From the NCBI GenBank assembly GCA_930987725.1, contig CAKNKY010000008.1, positions 1 to 62,220 of the forward strand: a stretch of DNA of 62,220 nucleotides, given 5' to 3'. Source of the DNA: an uncultured Anaeromassilibacillus sp. (GTDB lineage: Bacteria > Bacillota > Clostridia > Oscillospirales > Acutalibacteraceae). The notes beneath the pieces were generated by a model. That model was not told the origin of the DNA. It ran no database searches and saw only the letters and a program-made list of their open reading frames with translations. The stretch's first letter is position 1; every line of letters starts with the position of its first letter. The position numbers and the translations under genes were made by a program. This document shows, one piece after another, positions 34,610 to 41,005 of the stretch.

Positions 34610-35113
34610 ATGACAAAGCAACTGAAAAAAATGGTGGCCGTTCTTCTGGCTTGCGGAATGATCGCAATGCTGGCTGCCTGCAATAACAATACGACGTCCA
34701 GCTCTTCTTCCGCTTCCTCCGATGCTTCGTCTTCCCAGACGGCGAGTGAAACGGTTTCCGGCGAAGAAAGTGCCGCTGGATCCTCTGAGCCTGCAAGCGG
34801 TGAGACAGCTTCCGGCAGCACAGAGTCCCAGGCTGCAGAATCCGCTGTGTCGGAGAGCCCGTCTTCTGTGGAGGGTACGCCCATGGAGCACATGATGAAG
34901 GGAACCATTGAGGATGCAACGATGAACTCATTTGTCCTCAAGACGAGCGATGGTTCTATCACCTTCCCCATTGGTGCGGATACCAACCTGAGCAATCTCC
35001 CGGATGGACTCAAGATTGGCGAGGAGGTCTATGTGATGTATACCGGCAATGTGGACGGAACGGACGGCAGCGGCACAACTGTAACGCGTGTCAATCCCAC
35101 GCAGAAGGATTGA
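34610..35113 (+). CDS. Predicted surface lipoprotein with Ser/Ala/Glu-rich linker
   Basis: 167 residues. Signal peptide (1-23) ends in a lipobox, MLAAC, with the lipidated Cys at 24. Residues about 25-90 form a low-complexity Ser/Glu/Ala linker. The C-terminal 75 residues (KGTIEDATMNSFVLKTSDGSITFPIG...LKIGEEVYVMYTGNVDG) look like a small OB-type beta barrel. The function is unknown. Ribosome site GGAAAGAGG. No convincing promoter was found in the 233 bases upstream, although a TTGACA occurs there without a matching -10. Confidence 0.82.
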   Translation: MTKQLKKMVAVLLACGMIAMLAACNNNTTSSSSSASSDASSSQTASETVSGEESAAGSSEPASGETASGSTESQAAESAVSESPSSVEGTPMEHMMKGTIEDATMNSFVLKTSDGSITFPIGADTNLSNLPDGLKIGEEVYVMYTGNVDGTDGSGTTVTRVNPTQKD

Positions 35114-35150
35114 TGGGTTCGGTCCTACCGGCATTTCAGAATAAATAGAC

Positions 35151-35194
35151 AAAGCGGGCTCCTGCACAGCATTATGTGTATAGGAGCCCGCTTT
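35151..35194. terminator. Bidirectional terminator between lipoprotein and pcrA genes
   Basis: AAAGCGGGCTCCT and its complement form a 13-base stem around an 18-base loop, followed by TT on the plus strand beyond the stem (five T in all) and T-rich on the minus side. Confidence 0.85.
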
Positions 35195-35226
35195 TTGCTG
35201 GTTTGTATTGCAGGAAGATCGCCTGT

Positions 35227-37596
35227 TTACACCTTTTGAAGTCTTGCAAAATTGGCCATAAGTTTTTTAGTGCCCACCCGTTCGAAAGCAATTTCCAGAA
35301 GAGTATCGTTTCCCATGGGGGAAGCAGAAAGGATCATGCCGTCTCCAAAGGTTTTGTGATGCACAGTGTCGCCAGGCAGGAAAGCTGTTTTCGGCTTTTC
35401 CGGTTTTGTTGAAGCGGCAGGCCCAAAGTGGCGCGCTGCCTGCACAGAAGCTGATCTGGTTTCCCGATTGGATATCGGCAGAACGGTGCCCGGCTCCGGT
35501 TTTTTCCATTCCCGCTCGCTGTGGCGGTCGATCAGTTCTTCCGGAATTTCCATACAGAATCGGGAGATTTTGTTTCGTGTGGTGCTTCCAAAGATCATTC
35601 TGTGCTCAGCGTTTACAATCGTGAGTTCTTCACGGGCACGTGTCATTGCCACATAGGCCAGCCGTCGTTCCTCTTCAATATCGGAAGGATGGTAAATGGC
35701 CTGCATGCCGGGAAAGATTCCTTCCTCAAACCCTGGCAGGAAAACGCACGGATATTCAAGCCCTTTTGCGGAGTGCATCGTCATCATTACGACGGCGTCA
35801 ACGCTTTCATCCAGATTATCCACGTCGGTCATAAGAGAAATTTCTTCCAGAAAACCGGAAAGTGTGGCCTCTTCCCCATTGTCCATTTCATATTGGCGAA
35901 TGTTCGAGGCAAGTTCTTGAATGTTTTCAATTCGATCCTGAGCGGTTTCTTCTTCTGTTTCACGCAGATATTGCTGGTAGTTGGTGCGTTCCAGGAGAAG
36001 TTCATAGAGATCCCCCGGGCTGAGTGCTTCAGAGGCGCGCATCAGTTCCTGCATGAGTGCGGCAAATTGCTGAAGCTTTCCTGCGGACCGCTTGAGCTGC
36101 TCGAATTCGTCTGCATGGGCAATGACTTCAAACAGGCTTTCCCCGACGCCCGCGGCAATTTCTGCAGCCTGTGCGATCGTTTTATCACCGATAGATCGCT
36201 TCGGCTGATTGATGATGCGGCGCAGTCGAATCTCGTCCTCCGGGTTATTTATAACAGACAGGTATGCAATCATGTCCCGAATTTCACGTCGTTCATAAAA
36301 GCGGAGGCCGCCAAGCATCCGATAAGGAATGCCGGATTTGACAAAGATGCGTTCCAGCGTACTGGATTGGGAATTCATGCGGTAAAGCACAGCATAATCA
36401 GAAAACTTTCGATTCTTTTCCACGCCATCAAGAATTTGTTTTGCAATGTAGTCGGCTTCCCCAAGCTCGTTGGCCGCCGTATATACGGAAATTGGGTCGC
36501 CCTTGGGGTTTTCTGTCCAGAGTGTTTTCCCTTTTCGTTCCGCATTGTTGGCAATCACTGCATTTGCAGCGTCGAGAATGGTTTGTGTGGAACGATAATT
36601 TTGTTCTAACCGGACGACATGTGCGCGCGGGAATGTCTTTTCAAAACTGAGAATATTTTCAATTGTAGCACCGCGGAATTTGTAAATGCTTTGATCGTCA
36701 TCGCCTACCACGCAAAGGTTCTGGCTTTTCTGGGAGAGCAGTTTGACAAGCATATACTGCGCATGGTTCGTGTCCTGATACTCGTCCACCAGGATATATC
36801 GGAACTTGTTCTGGAAATACGAAAGGACATCAGGACATTCCAGAAACAGGTGAACCGTATTGCTGATTAAATCATCGAAATCCATGGCATCCGCTTTTTT
36901 CAGCTTTTCCTGGTAAAGGCTGTATGCCTGTCCAATCAGGACAAGACGGTTATCATGGCCGGCCGCTTCCAGATAAGCCTGCGGTGTGATAAGGCTGTCT
37001 TTTGCACGGGAAATCTCATTGAGAATCGTTTTGTGGGACAAAACCTTGTCCTCAATTCGCAGCGTGCGCTGACATTCTTTCATGAGCCGTTTGGAATCAT
37101 CTGTGTCATAGATGGTGAACCGGCTGGTATAACCCAACCGATCGCCGAACTGGCGCAGGAATCGGGCGCAGGCCGAATGAAAAGTGGAAGCCCAAATTTC
37201 TCCGCCGGATTCTCCCAACAAATCTGTAAGCCTTTTTTTCAGCTCTCCCGCAGCTTTGTTTGTGAAAGTGATGGCCATTATTTGCCAGGGCTCGCAGGGA
37301 GAAACGGCCATATCGCGCTGCGTTTCCGGGCTAAGCTCTGTGCCGATTGCCAGATATGCACGCATATTAGCCGCATCCTCGGCTGTGAGCCGATCCGCTT
37401 CCTCGGAATGGTATGCCGAGCCATATCGAATCAGATTTGCAATTCTGTTGACCAGAACTGTAGTCTTACCGCTGCCTGCACCGGCCAGCACCAGCAAAGG
37501 CCCTTCTGTCCAGAAGATTGCCTCGCGCTGCCGGTCATTCATGCGATTGAATTCTTTTTCCAGAACCTTTCTGCGGAGATCTGTCCATTCACTCAA
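35227..37596 (-). CDS. pcrA: ATP-dependent DNA helicase PcrA/UvrD
   Basis: 789 residues, superfamily 1A helicase that unwinds 3' to 5' in repair and replication restart. Q motif LNDRQREAI-like MNDRQREAIFWTEGP, Walker A VLAGAGSGKTTVLVNRI, motif Ia ITFTNKAAGELKKR, Walker B ILVDEYQDTNHAQY, motif III VVGDDDQSIYKFRGA, motif IV LEQNYRST, motif V TMHSAKGLEYPCVFLPG, motif VI EERRLAYVAMTRARE. A C-terminal Tudor-like segment (GDTVHHKTFGDGMILS) is present. The initiation codon is TTG with AGGAGG 8 bases upstream. It starts only 22 bases after the preceding terminator. Confidence 0.96.
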   Translation of the reverse strand: MSEWTDLRRKVLEKEFNRMNDRQREAIFWTEGPLLVLAGAGSGKTTVLVNRIANLIRYGSAYHSEEADRLTAEDAANMRAYLAIGTELSPETQRDMAVSPCEPWQIMAITFTNKAAGELKKRLTDLLGESGGEIWASTFHSACARFLRQFGDRLGYTSRFTIYDTDDSKRLMKECQRTLRIEDKVLSHKTILNEISRAKDSLITPQAYLEAAGHDNRLVLIGQAYSLYQEKLKKADAMDFDDLISNTVHLFLECPDVLSYFQNKFRYILVDEYQDTNHAQYMLVKLLSQKSQNLCVVGDDDQSIYKFRGATIENILSFEKTFPRAHVVRLEQNYRSTQTILDAANAVIANNAERKGKTLWTENPKGDPISVYTAANELGEADYIAKQILDGVEKNRKFSDYAVLYRMNSQSSTLERIFVKSGIPYRMLGGLRFYERREIRDMIAYLSVINNPEDEIRLRRIINQPKRSIGDKTIAQAAEIAAGVGESLFEVIAHADEFEQLKRSAGKLQQFAALMQELMRASEALSPGDLYELLLERTNYQQYLRETEEETAQDRIENIQELASNIRQYEMDNGEEATLSGFLEEISLMTDVDNLDESVDAVVMMTMHSAKGLEYPCVFLPGFEEGIFPGMQAIYHPSDIEEERRLAYVAMTRAREELTIVNAEHRMIFGSTTRNKISRFCMEIPEELIDRHSEREWKKPEPGTVLPISNRETRSASVQAARHFGPAASTKPEKPKTAFLPGDTVHHKTFGDGMILSASPMGNDTLLEIAFERVGTKKLMANFARLQKV

Positions 37597-37617
37597 AAGA
37601 AGTTCCTCCTGACAAAA

Positions 37618-37652
37618 TTACCCGCACACGCCGAACCGAAGTGTGCGGGTAA
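37618..37652 (-). terminator. Terminator after the decarboxylase beta-subunit gene
   Basis: TTACCCGCACAC arms with an 11-base loop, followed by TTTTGTC on the minus strand. The pcrA start is 22 bases beyond, so pcrA may depend on read-through or on a promoter inside oadB. Confidence 0.8.
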
Positions 37653-37667
37653 TACGTTTTCTTTTTC

Positions 37668-38936
37668 TTATCTCAAAATACTGATCAGAATACCGGCCGC
37701 AACAGCGGAACCGATAACACCGGCCACATTTGGACCCATAGCATGCATGAGCAGGAAGTTGCCCGGATTATCCTGTTGGCCAACCTTCTGGGAAACACGA
37801 GCGGCCATCGGGACAGCAGACACACCGGCGGAACCAATGAGAGGATTGATCTTGCCGCCAGAGAATTTGCACATCAGCTTACCGAACAGGACACCACCGG
37901 CCGTGCCAAAGCCGAATGCAAGCAGGCCGAGGACAACGATACCGATTGTCTGAGGCGTGAGAAACACCTCGCCGGTAGCAGTTGCACCGACTGTTACACC
38001 AAGGAAAATGGTAATGATGTTCATCAGTTCGTTCTGAGCCGTATTGGAAATACGGGACACAACGCCGCTTTCACGCATCAGATTGCCGAGCATGAGCATG
38101 CCCACAAGCGGAGCAGCGTCAGGCAGAAGCAGAGAAATCAGAATGGTAACAAGAATGGGGAACAAAATCTTTTCAAGTTTCGTCACAGGACGAAGCTGCT
38201 CCATCACAATCATGCGTTCTTTCTTCGTAGTGAGAGCCTTCATGATCGGGGGCTGGATGATCGGTACCAGCGCCATGTAAGAATATGCAGCCACGGCGAT
38301 GGGGCCTAAGAGGTGCGGCGCCAGAATGGACGTCACATAAATTGCGGTCGGGCCGTCAGCACCACCGATGATGGCGATCGAACCGGCTTCCTGAGGCGTG
38401 AAGATGCTGAGCGCCATGGCGCCGATAAAAGTGAGAAAAATGCCGAGCTGCGCAGCAGCGCCAAGCAGAAAGCTCTTTGGGTTTGCAATCAGAGGGCCGA
38501 AGTCCGTCATGGCACCAATGCCGAGGAAGATCAGCGGCGGGTAAATGCCAAGCTTGACACCCTGATACAGGTAATAGAACAGGCCGCCGTTTGTAGGAAT
38601 CTGGTAATACTCCTGTCCATTGAGCAGAACAATGGGATAATTTCCTGCCACGTTGCCATGGGCTGCCATGTAATCTGTTACAAGCTGCATTTCTGTGGAG
38701 GGGTTTGCCGTAATACCGGGAAACACGTTCACCAGCAGCATGCCAAATGCGATCGGCAGGAGCAGCAGTGGTTCAAATTCCTTTTTGATTGCAAGATACA
38801 ACAGTGCCAGTGCAATCACAATCATAATATAGTTGCGGGGATCGTTTCCGATGAAACCGGAGGACGTCCAGATTCCCTGAAGGGCGTCCACAAATCCCTG
38901 CGCAACTTCCTGGAAAACGTTCACGGGAAAAATCAT
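37668..38936 (-). CDS. Sodium-ion-translocating decarboxylase, beta subunit
   Basis: 422 residues, polytopic membrane protein (about nine or more hydrophobic segments) of the OadB/GcdB/MmdB family, which couples decarboxylation of carboxybiotin to sodium export. Family segments: FEPLLLLPIAFGMLLVN, FLGIGAMTDFGPLIANP, AIIGGADGPTAIYVTS (sodium-binding Asp region), GNLMRESGVVSRISNTAQNEL and NPLIGSAGVSAVPMAARVSQKVG. The ATG is directly after AAAGG; a GTG four codons later has better spacing and may be the true start. Alpha and biotin-carrier subunits are absent here. Confidence 0.93.
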   Translation of the reverse strand: MIFPVNVFQEVAQGFVDALQGIWTSSGFIGNDPRNYIMIVIALALLYLAIKKEFEPLLLLPIAFGMLLVNVFPGITANPSTEMQLVTDYMAAHGNVAGNYPIVLLNGQEYYQIPTNGGLFYYLYQGVKLGIYPPLIFLGIGAMTDFGPLIANPKSFLLGAAAQLGIFLTFIGAMALSIFTPQEAGSIAIIGGADGPTAIYVTSILAPHLLGPIAVAAYSYMALVPIIQPPIMKALTTKKERMIVMEQLRPVTKLEKILFPILVTILISLLLPDAAPLVGMLMLGNLMRESGVVSRISNTAQNELMNIITIFLGVTVGATATGEVFLTPQTIGIVVLGLLAFGFGTAGGVLFGKLMCKFSGGKINPLIGSAGVSAVPMAARVSQKVGQQDNPGNFLLMHAMGPNVAGVIGSAVAAGILISILR

Positions 38937-38983
38937 CCTTTCTAAATTGATAAAAGTAAAAAAATACTGCTGAGATCATTGGC

Positions 38984-39373
38984 TTAAAAAGGACGAGTAT
39001 TCTCCATGATGCCGGCCATGCCCCATGCCGAACGGGAAGCCTTGCGGGCACGGCGGATAGAGTGGATGGCAGAACCGGACATACCATCAAGCGAATAGAC
39101 GGCAGCGGCGATAGCCGCAACCACTTCACCAGGAATACCGGCTTCCACATGCGGAACAGCCTGGGTAACAGGAGTGGCAGTCCGAGCGGCCACAACCGGC
39201 TCCTCCCTGGTTTTTTCCTCTTTGTTGGCGATGTTGAAGATGGCCGTTCCATAGCCCTTGATTATGGCTGTGAGAACAATCAGAACCAGAAAAACAACTA
39301 TCAGACCCGTTACCAGAATGGTTAAGGACAAAACCACCGGATCGTCTGTTTGCAGTGCTAGAAAATTGGGCAT
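38984..39373 (-). CDS. Sodium-pump decarboxylase, gamma subunit (OadG family)
   Basis: 129 residues. One N-terminal membrane helix (about 13-38, LSLTILVTGLIVVFLVLIVLTAI) followed by a polar linker and a C-terminal segment (GEVVAAIAAAVYSLDG, then SAWGMAGIMENTRPF) like that of glutaconyl-CoA/methylmalonyl-CoA decarboxylase small subunits. It stabilises the beta subunit and connects it to the carboxyltransferase. AAAGGAG 8 bases before the ATG. It lies 47 bases upstream of the beta gene. Confidence 0.88.
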   Translation of the reverse strand: MPNFLALQTDDPVVLSLTILVTGLIVVFLVLIVLTAIIKGYGTAIFNIANKEEKTREEPVVAARTATPVTQAVPHVEAGIPGEVVAAIAAAVYSLDGMSGSAIHSIRRARKASRSAWGMAGIMENTRPF

Positions 39374-39443
39374 GGCCGACTCTCCTTTGACACATAATTT
39401 TCATTGCTCCTGAGGCACCTTCTCAAGAAGCAGGATTGGTTTT

Positions 39444-39472
39444 ATTATAACCGATACAAAAATCAATTTCAA
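39444..39472 (-). promoter_or_regulatory. Sigma-A promoter of the decarboxylase gamma-beta operon
   Basis: Minus strand TTGAAA, 17 bases, TATAAT, about 70 bases before the gamma start. Its -35 is 48 bases from that of the divergent AraC gene. Confidence 0.85.
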
Positions 39473-39520
39473 TTCCCTTTTCGCAAAATGTTTTTCTTTT
39501 TCCATAATTTTCGGGAATGA

Positions 39521-39549
39521 TTGAAAAGAGTTCTGTTTCGGCTTATAAT
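39521..39549 (+). promoter_or_regulatory. Sigma-A promoter of the AraC-family gene
   Basis: Plus strand TTGAAA, 17 bases, TATAAT, with the same core hexamers as the divergent decarboxylase promoter. Confidence 0.85.
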
Positions 39550-39571
39550 AGAAAATAACTAGAAAATAACT
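39550..39571 (+). repeat. Tandem 11-bp repeat just downstream of the AraC promoter
   Basis: Two exact head-to-tail copies of AGAAAATAACT follow the -10 directly, covering the transcription start. An 11-base period places both on the same helix face, the arrangement AraC-type dimers use. Confidence 0.6.
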
Positions 39572-39592
39572 GGAAAGGCGGCGGGAGGTTTG

Positions 39593-40432
39593 GTGAGTGA
39601 TCCGTTTCGGAGATCCTTCAAGCAGGATTACCACAACAGTCTGGAGCTTGCGGTGTATAGCTGCGGCATTCAGAAATGCTCGCCAGGGCACGCATGGGGG
39701 CCGGCCGTGCGGGATCATTACCTGATCCATTGCGTTACTTCCGGAAAAGGTGTGTTTTCGTTCGGCGGGAAGGAATATCTGCTCACAGGCGGGGATGGAT
39801 TCCTGCTTTTACCGGGTGTGGTCGCTTCCTATGAGGCTGATGCTGAAAGTCCTTGGCAATATTGCTGGATTGGATTTAATGGCGCAGATGCGAAGCATTT
39901 TGTGGAGCTGACAGGACTTTCTTACGAAAATCCTGTTTTTCATTTTTCTGATACGGCTCTTCCCGATCGTCTGGAAACTATCAGCCGCCTTTCGCCCTCT
40001 TCACACAGCAATGAGGTGCGCATTCAGGCAGGGCTTTTGCTATTTCTTGCTGATCTGATGGATCGGTTCGGCAATCTCTCCCCTGCACGCCACACCGGCG
40101 GCTATGAATATGTGCGCAAAGCAGTGCAGTTCATTGAATACAATTATTCACGGCCGATCAACATTGAAGACATTGCCGCCAGCGCTGGAATCAGTCGCAG
40201 CCATCTTTATCGGCTCTTTATGGAAAATGTATCCATGCCGCCGAATGAGTATCTGATGCGCTGCCGGATGAACAAGGCCGCGGCACTCTTGGAGGAGGGT
40301 TCCCTTTCCGTAGGGGAAGTGGCATATTCCACAGGATTTTCCGATCAGCTTTACTTTTCCCGTGTGTTTAAAAAATACATGGGCGTACCACCCAGCCATT
40401 ATGCCGCGAAAACCGCATCCCACAACGGATAA
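39593..40432 (+). CDS. AraC-family transcriptional regulator
   Basis: 279 residues. N-terminal cupin-type sensor (about 1-150: HYLIHCVTSGKGVFSFGGKEYLLTGGDGFLLLPG, SPWQYCWIGFNG) and two C-terminal helix-turn-helix motifs (about 170-270: NIEDIAASAGISRSHLYRLFMENVSMPPNEYLMRCRMNKAAALL and SVGEVAYSTGFSDQLYFSRVFKKYMGVPPSHY). Such regulators often sense a sugar or small metabolite. GTG is used as start, with GGGAGG 4 bases upstream; a TTG one codon earlier is possible. It is divergent from the decarboxylase genes and may control them. Confidence 0.92.
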   Translation: MSDPFRRSFKQDYHNSLELAVYSCGIQKCSPGHAWGPAVRDHYLIHCVTSGKGVFSFGGKEYLLTGGDGFLLLPGVVASYEADAESPWQYCWIGFNGADAKHFVELTGLSYENPVFHFSDTALPDRLETISRLSPSSHSNEVRIQAGLLLFLADLMDRFGNLSPARHTGGYEYVRKAVQFIEYNYSRPINIEDIAASAGISRSHLYRLFMENVSMPPNEYLMRCRMNKAAALLEEGSLSVGEVAYSTGFSDQLYFSRVFKKYMGVPPSHYAAKTASHNG

Positions 40433-40468
40433 AAGACGAGTTTTTTGCAACAAAGGAGGAAAAACGGA

Positions 40469-41005
40469 ATGAATTCTTCTTCCGATGCCATTCAAACATG
40501 GTGCGAGGAGCTGGATCAATACCAGCCGCAGCCGTGGGAACGGATGCCTGAAATCTATTTATATATGGATCAGGTACTTAACTATATGGAAAAACAGCTT
40601 GGCGTTTTTGATCGGAACGGTGAAGGTGTTCTGACTGCCAGTATGGTCAACAATTATGTAAAGGCCGGCGTTCTGCCCCGGCCCGAAAAGAAAAAATATT
40701 CGCGGGATCACCTTGCAATGCTTACAATGATCTGCATGCTGAAATCTTCTCTCTCCATCCCCGATATCTCTTCCCTGATGAACTTTTTGCGTGGAGAAAG
40801 CGGGGAACAGGAGATGTACAGCCGTTTTTCCAAAGCGCAGCAGTCAGCGATTGACGAAGTTTGCGCCAGACTGCGAGAGGGTGTTTCCGGCGGGAAAGAA
40901 TCGCTGATTCACTTGGCTGCGGAGCTTTCCATTGAAGCCTCCATGCGCCGTGCGGCGGCTGAAAAAATCCTCAGCGAACTGACAAAACCGGAGCCCGAAA
41001 GCTAA
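40469..41005 (+). CDS. DUF1836 protein
   Basis: 178 residues from MNSSSDAIQ, with AAAGGAGG about 9 bases upstream. The conserved DUF1836 core is seen at about residues 55-100: LTASMVNNYVKAGVLPRPEKKKYSRDHLAMLTMICMLKSSLSI, a MerR-like helix-turn-helix. Probably a DNA-binding regulator; targets are unknown. It is 36 bases after the AraC gene and likely cotranscribed. Its stop codon overlaps that of the convergent germination gene. Confidence 0.85.
   Translation: MNSSSDAIQTWCEELDQYQPQPWERMPEIYLYMDQVLNYMEKQLGVFDRNGEGVLTASMVNNYVKAGVLPRPEKKKYSRDHLAMLTMICMLKSSLSIPDISSLMNFLRGESGEQEMYSRFSKAQQSAIDEVCARLREGVSGGKESLIHLAAELSIEASMRRAAAEKILSELTKPEPES

Noticed and set aside
34730-34880. Short repeats within the lipoprotein gene as a DNA repeat array
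   Set aside because: The Ser/Glu/Ala-rich codons give a repetitive look, but no unit recurs at regular spacing; it is a low-complexity linker.
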